Source: a bacterium
Lineage (GTDB): Bacteria > SZUA-79 > Acidulodesulfobacterales > Acidulodesulfobacteraceae
Assembly (NCBI GenBank): GCA_021809845.1
Contig: JAJZJW010000004.1
Coordinates: 1 to 64,000, forward strand
Reading direction: 5' to 3'
Length of the DNA stretch: 64,000 bases
Shown here: positions 1 to 8,808 of the stretch, piece after piece
Layout: every line of letters begins with the position of its first letter
Position numbering within the stretch: position 1 is the stretch's first letter
Translations under genes and position numbers: made by a program
The notes under the pieces: generated by a model
Seen by the model: only the letters and a program-made list of their open reading frames with translations
Database searches by the model: none
Told to the model about the DNA's origin: nothing

Positions 1-137
1 AATAAAAAATATTATGAAAAAAACATAAATTTAAGAAATATTAGAAAACCAAGGAAATAAAATAAAAAAAATGACTTTAAAAAGTCGCAGTTAGAGATTA
101 AATTTTTCTATGGAAGGATTAAAGTTTAATTTATCTA

Positions 138-195
138 TTGACATTAAAATATATTTAGTGTATAATAACAAACAGAATACAATATATTGTATTCT
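138..195 (+). promoter_or_regulatory. Sigma70-type promoter with palindromic operator at the start site
   Basis: A perfect TTGACA at 138-143 and TATAAT at 161-166 are separated by 17 bp. The expected transcription start is near 173. A perfect 22-bp palindrome (half-site AGAATACAATA) occupies 174-195, directly over the start region, as expected for a repressor site. It would drive the HTH/DUF3987 pair downstream. The binding protein is not identified. Confidence 0.75.
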
Positions 196-335
196 ATGGC
201 GAGCATAAAAACATTCGATCAACGTTTTAGTAATACGGTTCCAGACCTTTTTTCCGATATTGGGGAAAAGACATATATATTACTTTTTCAGAATATATAT
301 GACCGGGCGAACGTCGATGAAGAGTAAATCTTTTC

Positions 336-387
336 AGGGAAGTCGAATGACCCTGTCTTTTACGCGGGAAAACCGCAAAGGAGACAG
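336..387 (+). promoter_or_regulatory. Leader hairpins that can hide the Shine-Dalgarno of the 392 gene
   Basis: CTGTCT (353-358) can pair with AGACAG (382-387), continued by TTT/AAA and GCGG/CCGC stems, which buries the AAAGGAG ribosome site just before the ATG at 392. An upstream CAGGG (336-340) can instead pair with CCCTG (351-355), which overlaps the first stem, so the two folds exclude each other. This looks like a translational switch, but it is a hand-drawn fold only. Confidence 0.4.
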
Positions 388-391
388 TGTC

Positions 392-697
392 ATGCAATTC
401 TTAAACAAGCAATATCGAGAAAATCTACCGAATCAAAATCCGCACCAATTTTTAACAATTCAAGAAGCAAGACTATATCTACATTGCTCGACGCAAGAGC
501 TTTATTTATTAATTAAAGGCGGCAAAATTCCCGCTTTTAAGCTTCAGAGAAAATACCTATTAAAACAATCTGATCTTGAAACATTTATATCTAGTAATAG
601 ATATATTCCTGTTTCTGCCCAAATTGACGTTACAAAAAAAGATATAAACGCTGAATTTGCAAGAGTTGACGCTATCAGGGGGAATTATGCCGAATAA
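392..697 (+). CDS. Excisionase/MerR-like helix-turn-helix protein
   Basis: This is a 101-residue protein. The start at 392 is preferred over the longer frame from 260 because it has a good AAAGGAG site 5-11 bases upstream. Residues about 20-68 read as an excisionase-family winged HTH: a 'FLTIQEARLYLHCS' entry helix, then 'GGKIPAFKLQRKYLLKQSDLE', the usual ending in which a basic strand is followed by a helix. In such elements these proteins act as excision directionality factors or as regulators. The 3' end overlaps the next gene by 11 bp, so the two are translationally coupled. The position at the head of the operon, behind a strong promoter with an operator, suits a regulator. Confidence 0.65.
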   Translation: MQFLNKQYRENLPNQNPHQFLTIQEARLYLHCSTQELYLLIKGGKIPAFKLQRKYLLKQSDLETFISSNRYIPVSAQIDVTKKDINAEFARVDAIRGNYAE

Positions 698-1961
698 GAC
701 CCCCCTAAAAACAAGAAAAACTAAAACTGCAAATCGCCCCGGCAAGCCTAAATTATTACTTGACGACCCTAAAAGCGCCGAAGCGATAAAATTTTATTTG
801 AAACTAAAAAATATATCGCGAGAAGTTCAGCTTAAAAAAGAATCATATAATACATTATATCTATGCCCAGCCGGCAGTATCATAGAAAAATTTGTAAAAT
901 TGTTTTGGAATAGAACTGACATACCTTTGAACATTGTTTTTAATTCTTTTTTAGTCACATTGGGCGGGTATTTAGTGCAACAAGATTTAAAAATAATGCT
1001 TTCCGCACAAAGACTTTATACTAACTTATGGATATTATCGTTAGGCAAATCAGCCGTGGGCAAATCAACCATCTTTGATTTTATATCTGATTATTTTGGC
1101 GATAAAATAGCCATCGATGAACCAAATTATCAGACAAAAGCTGCTATGGTGGACGATTTTAGTAATTTTCCGGAAACTAAAAGGAACGTACTTATAATTG
1201 ATGAAATCGCACAAAATATAAAATTATTCCGGCAAGCAGGCTCACAACAAACACTAAAGGAAGCCTACTTAAACATATACGGCGGCAAAATATCGCATAC
1301 AACCAAAAGAGACGGGAAAATTCAAATATCAGATATATTTATTTCCATTGCCGCCGGTACAGTTATATCAACTTTTCAAGAGAGCGTAACAAGCGAAGAT
1401 AATAACGACGGATATTTGCCCCGATTCATGTTTTCGCTTGCAAACGATTTCGAAAGAAATATGAAAAACTGGCCATATATTTGGAAAAAAACGGAAATTA
1501 AAACCGTTCAAAAAGCATTCCGAGAATACGCAAAAAAAGTACAAGGGATCGTTGAATTTAATGTAAGTCAAAAAGCAATAGCGCTATTAAAAAAATACTA
1601 TTTTGAACATTTTAACGTAGATCTAGAAGCGCACTACAAACGATACTTATGGGCTACGCTAAAAATCGCAGGAATATATAATACGCTATTAGAATGTGAC
1701 GGTATTATTTCAAATATTGATATGGAATGGGCATTGCGAGTGATCGAACAAAATTTAGATAGCTTATATCAGGTCATGGATAAATATTTATCATTTAATG
1801 AATTTGAAAAAATAATTCAAAAAGTCAGAATATTTAAAGACGATAATTCTGAGAGCAGCCCAAGAGACGTTATGAGAAAATTACATTTAACTAAACAAAC
1901 ATATGAAACAGTAATAAACGAACTCAAAGCAAGAGATTATCTACCTTTGGAGGCAGTTTAA
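687..1961 (+). CDS. DUF3987-type P-loop ATPase (replication helicase-like)
   Basis: The start at 687 (residue 11 of the longest frame) follows a GGGGG ribosome site and gives 424 residues. A Walker A motif, GKSAVGKST, lies near residue 125 and a Walker B-like stretch, 'NVLIIDEIA', near residue 175, in the layout of DUF3987 proteins. These are RecA-fold ATPases common on plasmids and phages next to primases. The next gene is a RepB-type primase, so the pair probably replicates or regenerates the excised element. The C-terminal 60 residues look like a winged-helix ('DVMRKLHLTKQTYETVINEL'). Transport of this family to a precise role (helicase or regulator) is inference. Confidence 0.7.
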   Translation: MPNKTPLKTRKTKTANRPGKPKLLLDDPKSAEAIKFYLKLKNISREVQLKKESYNTLYLCPAGSIIEKFVKLFWNRTDIPLNIVFNSFLVTLGGYLVQQDLKIMLSAQRLYTNLWILSLGKSAVGKSTIFDFISDYFGDKIAIDEPNYQTKAAMVDDFSNFPETKRNVLIIDEIAQNIKLFRQAGSQQTLKEAYLNIYGGKISHTTKRDGKIQISDIFISIAAGTVISTFQESVTSEDNNDGYLPRFMFSLANDFERNMKNWPYIWKKTEIKTVQKAFREYAKKVQGIVEFNVSQKAIALLKKYYFEHFNVDLEAHYKRYLWATLKIAGIYNTLLECDGIISNIDMEWALRVIEQNLDSLYQVMDKYLSFNEFEKIIQKVRIFKDDNSESSPRDVMRKLHLTKQTYETVINELKARDYLPLEAV

Positions 1962-1970
1962 TAATTACTA

Positions 1971-2052
1971 TGTCACAAGCTGTCACAAGCAATATGTGAC
2001 AGCTTAACATTAGGTAGATACTGCATTTGAATGTTATTGTCACGTGTCACAC
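1971..2052. repeat. TGTCACA iteron cluster, candidate replication origin or operator
   Basis: Between the ATPase and primase genes, TGTCACA-type heptamers occur at 1971, 1981, 1995 (inverted), 2038 (TGTCACG) and 2045. The first two are tandem with a 10-bp period (TGTCACAAGC). Clustered short repeats beside replication genes commonly bind an initiator or repressor. No AT-rich melting region was separately assigned, since the whole region is AT-rich. Confidence 0.45.
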
Positions 2053-2082
2053 ATATATAGGGAAAAAAGGGAGTATTAAATT

Positions 2083-2943
2083 ATGGAACATATTAGCTTA
2101 AAACAATTAAAAATTTATCCGGAAAATACAATATTTAATATAAAAGCTAAAAATTTTACTACGGGCGATTTAAAAATGTCCAAAAATATTAATATTGAAA
2201 CCTTTATAAAGAATATTAGATATTATAGTTATTTAAATACACAAGGATATAATATTTTTTTAAATTCTTTCTCCCAGCAGGGCGGGGGTGTGGCAATTCT
2301 ACTCGACGATATAACCTTAACTACGATAGGTAAACTAAAAAATGACGGAATCGAACCGGCATATTGGCTCGAAACAAGCCCGAATAATTTTCAAGCGATA
2401 TTATTTATGCAAAATATTGATAATATTTCGCTAATATCTAAAGAACTTGTAAAAAAATATTCCGGGGATCCAGCAAGTTCGGACATTGGGCATTTTTACC
2501 GGCTCGCCGGATTTACGAATCGGAAAACAAAATATTGTGTTGACGGATTATATCCGTTTGTAAAACTATTTAACGGTTTTAATTCTAATAATATTATTTC
2601 TAATAATAATATTATTATTACAGAAATTTTAAAAAAAATTAACACAGCTGAATCGGCAGCAAAGCTGCCGATTCAAGAAAAAATATACACAACCCCCCAC
2701 CCGCAGGGGGAGAAAGAAAACTGTTATAAATACATTTTTAAAATCTACAAAAATACTTCAATCAATGATGATATTTCCGGGATTGATTTCAAAGCGGCTA
2801 TTTATTCGTTAAAAAAAAATTTTAACATCGACGATATTAAATTCGCAATAAAAGAATTTTCACCAAATATTTTGACCAGGAAAAAAAATCATCTCGAAGA
2901 TTATATTGATCGGACAGTTAGAAATGCTAAAAATTATATTTAA
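2083..2943 (+). CDS. RepB-type DNA primase (archaeo-eukaryotic primase-like)
   Basis: This 286-residue protein contains 'AYWLETSPNNFQAILFM' (about 104-120) and 'HFYRLAGFTNRKTKY' (about 147-161). These match the characteristic strand motif and arginine/glycine motif of plasmid RepB-like primase domains. An upstream 'VAILLDDIT' supplies the expected acidic metal-binding motif. It would prime replication of the excised element together with the DUF3987 ATPase. The C-terminal 100 residues are helical with no recognised domain. The start follows AAAAAAGGGAG. The gene begins 30 bp after the TGTCACA repeat cluster, so these repeats may regulate it. Confidence 0.7.
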   Translation: MEHISLKQLKIYPENTIFNIKAKNFTTGDLKMSKNINIETFIKNIRYYSYLNTQGYNIFLNSFSQQGGGVAILLDDITLTTIGKLKNDGIEPAYWLETSPNNFQAILFMQNIDNISLISKELVKKYSGDPASSDIGHFYRLAGFTNRKTKYCVDGLYPFVKLFNGFNSNNIISNNNIIITEILKKINTAESAAKLPIQEKIYTTPHPQGEKENCYKYIFKIYKNTSINDDISGIDFKAAIYSLKKNFNIDDIKFAIKEFSPNILTRKKNHLEDYIDRTVRNAKNYI

Positions 2944-3210
2944 ATTTATAGTTTCAAAAAACAAAAAGGCGCACATATTTTTTTAATGTATATAGTGCTT
3001 ATAAAAATATTATTATTATAATTAAATTTATCGCAGGTAAATTAATCATGAAAAATTATTTAATTAAATTAATTATTATTAAAAATATTATTACTGAAAA
3101 ATTAATATTTATGAATTATGAAATTGTATTTTTGCAGAATAAATATTCTTCAAAAATAACCTATTCTAATTTTTTTAAAATTCTAATGAACAAAGAACTT
3201 AACACTATCA

Positions 3211-3292
3211 CACCAACGCTTTTCTTCGAAAAGGTTGGTGTAAGCAAACACAGATAAACATTGATTAAAACTATACCGCAAATGCGGTATAG
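3211..3292. other. Two strong hairpins upstream of the mobilization genes; candidate oriT
   Basis: In the 420-base gap before the RHH gene there is a hairpin at 3211-3240 (7-bp stem CACCAAC/GTTGGTG plus a 6-bp stem CTTTTC/GAAAAG with one bulged G). A second palindrome at 3271-3292 has arms CTATACCGCA and TGCGGTATAG, and further copies of ACCGCA or its reverse follow at about 3303-3335. Inverted repeats just upstream of an accessory RHH gene and a MobF relaxase are where transfer origins normally lie. No nic sequence could be recognised. A possible 69-residue frame at 3048-3257 runs through the first hairpin and is not trusted. Confidence 0.4.
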
Positions 3293-3364
3293 TCAATAAA
3301 TATGCGGATTTGAAATACCGACAAATACCGCACATAAAATTAACCTAAAATAGAGGTATTTATA

Positions 3365-3691
3365 ATGAATAAAACATCAATTTCATTAAACGAACAGGCA
3401 CAAAAAATTTATAATTCCCAATCTAATAAATCGGAATTTTTAAATAATTTAATTGTTGATTATTTAAATAAATCCAAAGCTGAAATTTCCGAAATTTCAA
3501 ATTTGAATAAAACACTTGAGGCGATTTTATCTAATATTGAAATTTTAAAATCTGAACAAGAACAATTTAGAAAAGATATTGTTAACATTTTATTTATGAC
3601 CAGTACCGACGAACAAAAAATTACTATTAAAAATTATTTCAATTTAAATAATAAGGAGACTAACCATGAAACAGAATCTAAAAAATCTTAA
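3365..3691 (+). CDS. Ribbon-helix-helix-like mobilization accessory protein
   Basis: This protein has 108 residues. Residues 1-38 ('TSISLNEQAQKIY...KSEFLNNLIVDYL') have the strand-helix-helix pattern of ribbon-helix-helix DNA binders, followed by a coiled coil (about 45-75). RHH proteins of this size accompany relaxases and bind oriT (TraY, MobC and TrwA types). A good AGAGG site precedes the ATG, and the gene lies directly downstream of the hairpin region. It overlaps the next gene by 26 bp. Confidence 0.55.
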   Translation: MNKTSISLNEQAQKIYNSQSNKSEFLNNLIVDYLNKSKAEISEISNLNKTLEAILSNIEILKSEQEQFRKDIVNILFMTSTDEQKITIKNYFNLNNKETNHETESKKS

Positions 3692-3863
3692 AAAACTAAA
3701 CGATGAAATTGTTTCACTTGAAAAAAAAAGAAAAATTATCGAAGCTGAATATTTTAAACAGCTTGGAATTGAAACAGATAAATTTTTGAAAAGTGGATTA
3801 ATTGATATCGAAACTTTTAAAAATTCTATTATGAAAATTAAACAAACTTTTATAGGTGACTAA
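3666..3863 (+). CDS. Small coiled-coil protein, unknown function
   Basis: This 65-residue, lysine-rich protein starts within the end of the RHH gene behind AAGGAG. Residues 1-35 are a heptad-like coiled coil ('LKKLNDEIVSLEKKRKIIEAEY'). It resembles the small accessory proteins found between oriT and relaxase genes, but no family is recognised. Strong translational coupling and good spacing make it a real gene. Confidence 0.5.
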   Translation: MKQNLKNLKKLNDEIVSLEKKRKIIEAEYFKQLGIETDKFLKSGLIDIETFKNSIMKIKQTFIGD

Positions 3864-3869
3864 CTAATC

Positions 3870-4466
3870 ATGGATAAATTTTTGGACGAAAACGAAAACA
3901 AAAACGAAAACTATATAGATTTAATTAAAAATAATTTTGATTTGCTAAAATTATTTTTAATTTTAGCGGGAATCGGAGCAATTGCAGGATTAAATTATTT
4001 TATTTTATCTAAATTAAGAAATTTTAATATTATTATTGAGATAATAATATATACAATTTTGTTCTGCGCAATAATATCGATAGATTATGTCGATTATAAA
4101 ATAATTAAAGATAAGGATAATAAAATTCTTGATATAAATAAGGATATTGAGATATTAAATCATATAAATAATGCACAATTGCAAGCGGAAATTAGCGCAC
4201 GTGTTGAGGAATCTAAACGAGCCGAAAAAAATAATAGTATTGCAATAAATTATCAAACTAAAAATGCTGAACTTGAAAAAACTATAACTGATTTAAAAAA
4301 TAAAATCTCAAAAATTAATGACGAACTGGAAATAAAAGAGCGCAGAATTGCTGCGCTCTTGAGAAAGAAAGAAACAATTGTAAAACCTAAAATTAAACCG
4401 GAACTAACGAAAATAACGGAAATAACGGAAAAACATGAACAAAAATTATCTGAAACTATACTATAA
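3870..4466 (+). CDS. Membrane-anchored coiled-coil protein of the mobilization region
   Basis: This protein has 198 residues. Two hydrophobic helices at about 26-48 and 54-74 are followed by a long coiled coil (about 85-170) rich in Glu and Lys. It starts 7 bp after the preceding gene, in the same operon as the relaxase. A membrane anchor with a cytoplasmic coil is compatible with a relaxosome-membrane adaptor, but this is inference. No family is recognised. Confidence 0.55.
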   Translation: MDKFLDENENKNENYIDLIKNNFDLLKLFLILAGIGAIAGLNYFILSKLRNFNIIIEIIIYTILFCAIISIDYVDYKIIKDKDNKILDINKDIEILNHINNAQLQAEISARVEESKRAEKNNSIAINYQTKNAELEKTITDLKNKISKINDELEIKERRIAALLRKKETIVKPKIKPELTKITEITEKHEQKLSETIL

Positions 4467-4488
4467 CTTTTAAAACGAGGTATTTATT

Positions 4489-4698
4489 ATGAAAACAGAA
4501 ATTTTAACCAAAGAACAAATATTATCTAAATTTGAGGAACTCACAGCTGACGATGATTTTCTTTTTAAATTAATCAGCAAATTTATACAAAATTCGTATG
4601 ATAAAGACCCGGACTACCTGGTGCAGTATTACATTAGCCTATATCTGCAATTAAAACCTAATGAACCTAAACCTAATGACAATAATAAGGAGGAATAA
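4489..4698 (+). CDS. Small acidic protein upstream of relaxase
   Basis: This 69-residue protein follows a GAGG ribosome site. It is acidic and helical, with no recognised domain. The stop is two bases from the relaxase start, so it is almost certainly part of the mobilization operon. A role as relaxase accessory factor is only suggested by position. Confidence 0.5.
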   Translation: MKTEILTKEQILSKFEELTADDDFLFKLISKFIQNSYDKDPDYLVQYYISLYLQLKPNEPKPNDNNKEE

Positions 4699-4700
4699 TC

Positions 4701-7382
4701 ATGCTAAGTGTAGGAATAATGGACACAAAACAGGCGGGAACATATTATAAAAGTGACTATAATTATTATAAAAGCGAACAGGAAAACGCTGTTTTTCAAG
4801 GCAAATTAAGCGAACTTGAAGCTTTAAATAATATTGAAATAACACAAGAAAACTTTAATAACAACTTGCCAAAGACGGCAAGGGCGGGCATTGATTTAAC
4901 ATTTACGAGCGCAAAATCTATATCTATTGTTGCACTGACAACGAATGATGAAAAACTTAAAAACATACTTCTTGAAAGCCATCAACAGGCAGTTTTAAAA
5001 GTAATGAAATATACAGAAGAGAACCTGATATATACGAGAATCACTGAAAATGGCGTACAAGTACCTGTTAAAACAAATAATATGATGTATGCTGCCTTTA
5101 ACCATTACGATAGCCGCGAAACTGAACCAGATTTACACACGCATAATTTCATATTTAATAAAACTATGGACAAAAACGGCAAAATTAGACACATTGAAGC
5201 CTTACCTATATTAAAGAACGTAAAAGACCTTGGACGAATGTTTAGACTTGAACAAGCCGAATATTTACGGGAACGCGGTATTAAAATTAATGTTACAAAT
5301 GAAAAACAATTTTTCTTTGAACTAAACGGAATTGACCAATCTTTAATTGATAAATTCAGTACCCGCAGACAACAAATCGTCAAAAAAAAAGCCGAACTTT
5401 CTAAAATATACAATGATAAGAATTTAATCAATACATTATCAAACAAATTAACAAAAAAAGCTAAAAAACATACTATCTTACAGGATAATATCATTAATTG
5501 GCAAAACGAACTAAAAGAGTTAAATTTTAATCCGGATATCATAAAAATTAGTAAAGATATACAGCCGCTTAATTATACTAAAGATAATATTAATTCTATT
5601 ATTGACGACAAACTTGTAAAATTAAGCGAATTTAATTCAAGTTTTTCAGAAATCCAATTAAAAAACGAACTAAAACAATCATTTTTGGAGAAAAATATAT
5701 TTGTAACAGAACCGGAACTAAATAATTATATTATTATGAATAATAATATTGTAAAAAAATCCGGTCAGAATGTTTATACCACTAAAGAAATTCAAGCCGC
5801 AGAATCAAATATATTGAATTTTACAATTGACAATAAAGAACATACTAAAATTTTAAACACTGATTTTAAAGCAAATCTTGATAATTGGGAAAAATCTAAT
5901 TTTAAGCTGAAAAACGATCAAGCTGAAGCCTTAAAAGCTATTATTGAACAAAAAGACAATATGCTAATAATATCAGGCTCCGCCGGAAGCGGTAAAACGA
6001 CACTATTAAAAGCCCTGCAGGATGTAAACACCAAAAACAATAATCATCAGATAATCGGTTTAGCAATGGAGGGCAAAGCAGCAAGCGAAATGCAGCAAGC
6101 GTCAGGTATACAGAGTCAAACAATAGACAGTTTTTTAATTAATAAAGATAATATTGACTTAAAAAACAGTACATTAATAATTGATGAAGCTGGCAAATTA
6201 TCAACCAAAAAACTTGAAAAACTAACGGAAATTGCCAAAGAAAACGATTGTAAGATCGTTTTGATAGGCGATAGGAAACAATTAAGCTCAATCAATGCGG
6301 GCGGTATGTTTACAGATCTACAAAATCAAGTCAAAACCGTAAATATAAATACTAACGTCAGGCAAAAAAATCAGGAAATGCAAGATATTGTTAACAATTT
6401 TGCAAGCGGTAAAACTGAAACAGCACTTGATCAAATGAATACACAAGAAAGAATTGTTTATACTTTTAAAAATAAAATCCATGATGATATAGTTAATTTT
6501 TACATTGAAAATAACGGCTATAAAGATACAGTAATTCTTGCAAATACTAACCAAGATGTTAATATTTTAAACAACAGAATCAGGAAAGAACTACTTGAAA
6601 GTAATGTTATATCATCTGAAAATAAAACCATAAATACACTAATTAGTAAAAATATTAGTGAGTATGACAAAAAATCTGCTAAAAATTATGAATCCGGGGA
6701 TATAATAATTGCCGGAACGGATAAAATGCAGGTTTTATCAGTGAATACAGAAACAAATAAAATATTTGTTAAAAATTTAACTACTAAAAAAAATAATGAT
6801 ATATCTGCTGCCGACAGCAACAAATACCAGATATACACTGAACAAAAGCGGGAATTTTCAAACGGCGATAAAATAGTATTTTTAAAAAATGACAAAAACC
6901 TTTTAATCAAAAACGGACAGAGTGCTACTATTGAAAAAATTGAAAACAATAATATTATTGTTAAATTAGAAATCGGTAAAAGCATAAATATTGATACTTC
7001 ACAATATAATTTTATTAATCACGGATACGCTTTGACGACAACTAAATCACAGGGTATGAGTGCCGAACGGGGGATTATTCTTGACGATGGCAGATCAGAT
7101 TTTTCAAGTGATTATGTAAAAATTTCACGATTTAAGCATGACGTAAAAATATTCAGTGCATCATCTTTAGAAAACATTAAACAGCGGGCGGGCATTTTTC
7201 AAGAACAAGTAAGCTTTTCAAAGAAAAGCGAAATTGATATTTTTGATTCCAAAAAGGCGGTTAATATACTATCAGATACGATGAAACAGCAGCAACAAAT
7301 CAGGCAACAATTAGTAAAACCACTAGAAATCAAACGAGAAAATATTAAAACATTTAAGAGATCGCAAAGTTTAGGGCTTTAA
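4701..7382 (+). CDS. MobF-family relaxase/helicase (TrwC/TraI type)
   Basis: This protein has 893 residues. The N-terminal relaxase domain (about 1-290) has clustered tyrosines at 15, 16, 20, 22 and 23 as candidate nicking residues, and the metal-binding histidine triad 'H...EPDLHTHNF' near 136-152. A RecD2-like superfamily 1 helicase follows, with Walker A 'GSAGSGKTTLL' (about 426), Walker B 'LIIDEAGK' (about 497), 'GDRKQL' (about 524) and the late motif 'TTTKSQGMSAERG' (about 777). It would cut and unwind one strand at oriT for transfer. It starts after AGGAGG and ends the mobilization operon. The family is normally 900-1000 residues, so this is near full length. Confidence 0.9.
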   Translation: MLSVGIMDTKQAGTYYKSDYNYYKSEQENAVFQGKLSELEALNNIEITQENFNNNLPKTARAGIDLTFTSAKSISIVALTTNDEKLKNILLESHQQAVLKVMKYTEENLIYTRITENGVQVPVKTNNMMYAAFNHYDSRETEPDLHTHNFIFNKTMDKNGKIRHIEALPILKNVKDLGRMFRLEQAEYLRERGIKINVTNEKQFFFELNGIDQSLIDKFSTRRQQIVKKKAELSKIYNDKNLINTLSNKLTKKAKKHTILQDNIINWQNELKELNFNPDIIKISKDIQPLNYTKDNINSIIDDKLVKLSEFNSSFSEIQLKNELKQSFLEKNIFVTEPELNNYIIMNNNIVKKSGQNVYTTKEIQAAESNILNFTIDNKEHTKILNTDFKANLDNWEKSNFKLKNDQAEALKAIIEQKDNMLIISGSAGSGKTTLLKALQDVNTKNNNHQIIGLAMEGKAASEMQQASGIQSQTIDSFLINKDNIDLKNSTLIIDEAGKLSTKKLEKLTEIAKENDCKIVLIGDRKQLSSINAGGMFTDLQNQVKTVNINTNVRQKNQEMQDIVNNFASGKTETALDQMNTQERIVYTFKNKIHDDIVNFYIENNGYKDTVILANTNQDVNILNNRIRKELLESNVISSENKTINTLISKNISEYDKKSAKNYESGDIIIAGTDKMQVLSVNTETNKIFVKNLTTKKNNDISAADSNKYQIYTEQKREFSNGDKIVFLKNDKNLLIKNGQSATIEKIENNNIIVKLEIGKSINIDTSQYNFINHGYALTTTKSQGMSAERGIILDDGRSDFSSDYVKISRFKHDVKIFSASSLENIKQRAGIFQEQVSFSKKSEIDIFDSKKAVNILSDTMKQQQQIRQQLVKPLEIKRENIKTFKRSQSLGL

Positions 7383-7404
7383 AACATTAAAATAAAAAAA
7401 TATC

Positions 7405-7426
7405 GGTCTGGGAAATATCCCAGACC
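7405..7426 (+). terminator. Terminator-like hairpin after the relaxase
   Basis: A perfect 9-bp stem, GGTCTGGGA/TCCCAGACC, with a 4-base loop lies 22 bp after the relaxase stop. The downstream T-run is weak (TATTT), while the upstream side has an A-run that would give a U-tract on the minus strand. It could act in either direction. Confidence 0.55.
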
Positions 7427-7558
7427 TATTTAAAAAAAGAGATGATAAATAAATTATTTTCATTGACTTAAAATTAACAGTATTATATAAAAAATAAGGA
7501 GGGATTAACCTGTCCAGAAGTATAGTTTATGTAATTTAATTTTTAAAAGGAGGTCATT

Positions 7559-7873
7559 ATGTTTTGTAGCAAATGTGGAAAAGAAATTCCCGAAGATAGT
7601 AAATTTTGTCAATTCTGTGGTAATAATTTTAACGAAAATAAAAATATCGTAAAAAACACCACATCAATAACACAAAATCCTATATTTAGAAAAATAATGA
7701 GAATTATAGGAATAACAATAATTGTAATGATTGTATATTTAATAATTTTTATGAACATGAATATGGGCAGACAGCTAGCCGAAGCTACTTCTGGACAACT
7801 AATTCAAATATACGGACCGTTATTAGGAATCGCTTTTGTAGGATATTTATTATTACACTTTTTCAAAAAATAA
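7559..7873 (+). CDS. Zinc-ribbon membrane protein
   Basis: This 104-residue protein starts behind a strong AAAGGAGG site. An N-terminal zinc ribbon (CSKCG...CQFCG, residues 3-21) is followed by two hydrophobic helices at about 42-63 and 82-102. This is a common small architecture (zinc-ribbon plus membrane segments) with no single assigned function. It lies in a group of small membrane and lipoprotein genes that may protect the host against related elements or phages. Confidence 0.6.
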   Translation: MFCSKCGKEIPEDSKFCQFCGNNFNENKNIVKNTTSITQNPIFRKIMRIIGITIIVMIVYLIIFMNMNMGRQLAEATSGQLIQIYGPLLGIAFVGYLLLHFFKK

Positions 7874-8220
7874 AAAGTTCTTATTGGTCTAACCCCCATT
7901 TGGTGCAGGAGACTTTACAAAAAGCCATCGACGATATTTTTAGTAATTTTCTTTTAAATATCTTAAGTGCAATAATTATATTTGGTATATTTTTTCTATT
8001 TGTTGCATTTTTTTAGTCAAGTTTTGTACGTTTAGGCAAATAAACCGACACGAAATTTATCCATTAAGGTCATATATAATTAGAATATATTAATAATTTT
8101 AGGATAAAAAATGAAAAAATACGCTAAATTTTAACTAGAGATATTTGCATATATAGTCCATTAAAATATTTTAATAGGCCATATTCAATATAACCAAATC
8201 AGTATTAAGGAGACAATACT
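7874..8220. other. Gap with a short membrane-peptide relic
   Basis: There is no convincing full gene. Starting near 7902, a GTG-initiated frame of about 38 codons ('VQETLQKAIDD' followed by a hydrophobic stretch) ends at the TAG near 8016. It may be a small membrane peptide or a fragment of a lost gene. The rest is AT-rich, with an AAGGAG site for the next gene at its end. Confidence 0.3.
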
Positions 8221-8403
8221 ATGGGAACAACTTTTTTTATTATAGCTATATTATATTTTTTACCAACTATAATTGCTTTTATAAGAAAAAAAACTAACGC
8301 AGTCTCAATATTATTATTAAATCTTTTCTTAGGATGGACATTAGTAGGATGGGTAATAGCTTTAGTCTGGTCAACTGCAAAAGATTTACAGAATAAAAAT
8401 TAA
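8221..8403 (+). CDS. Superinfection immunity protein (T4 Imm-like family)
   Basis: This 60-residue protein has two membrane helices (about 3-20 and 28-52) and the family signature 'YFLPTIIAF' followed by 'LLLNLFLGWTLVGWVIALVWS'. That pattern matches the superinfection immunity family related to phage T4 Imm, which blocks DNA injection by related phages at the inner membrane. On a mobile element it may protect the host or exclude rivals. It has a good AAGGAG site. The family call is confident; the action here is inferred. Confidence 0.75.
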   Translation: MGTTFFIIAILYFLPTIIAFIRKKTNAVSILLLNLFLGWTLVGWVIALVWSTAKDLQNKN

Positions 8404-8427
8404 ATTAACAAAAGAGGAGCAAAAAAA

Positions 8428-8808
8428 ATGAAAAAAATCTTAGCATTAATCTTAGTCACATTATCCGTATTAGCAATTTCGCTATCAGGATGTCAAAAAC
8501 TCACACTAAAAGAACAAAATCCCCCACTTATTGCATATTTGGCGGAACGATTACATTCTCCTGCATCGATAGATGCGTATATAAATTCAAATAAAAAAAT
8601 ACAAAAAATAGTAGATGAATTATCGGGATTCCAATCGGCATATCAGGTAGCAAAACGGTTATATCCAAATCAAATACATCTAACTAATAAGCAAATAATG
8701 ACACTTAATCAAAACTGTACTACTTATGGATGGGATCATGTATCAAAATCACACAGTAAACCTTATATCCCAAACCTTACCAATAATAGCGACTTATTTA
8801 ATAGTTAA
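8428..8808 (+). CDS. Lipoprotein, possible entry-exclusion protein
   Basis: This 126-residue protein has a classic lipoprotein signal: a Lys-rich start, a hydrophobic core and an 'LSGC' lipobox with Cys22. The mature part is helical with no recognised domain. The start 24 bp after the immunity gene, behind AGAGGAG, suggests an operon. Small lipoproteins in this position on transferable elements are often surface or entry-exclusion factors, but there is no sequence motif to prove it. Confidence 0.55.
   Translation: MKKILALILVTLSVLAISLSGCQKLTLKEQNPPLIAYLAERLHSPASIDAYINSNKKIQKIVDELSGFQSAYQVAKRLYPNQIHLTNKQIMTLNQNCTTYGWDHVSKSHSKPYIPNLTNNSDLFNS

Noticed and set aside
1-137. Left attachment site of element 1
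   Set aside because: No match to the tRNA-Lys(CTT) 3' half was found in the first 250 bases; the boundary must lie outside the window.
3048-3257. 69-codon frame before the RHH gene
   Set aside because: Ile/Asn/Lys-rich low-complexity translation, no clear ribosome site, and it runs through the 3211-3240 hairpin. A real small gene cannot be excluded but is not supported.
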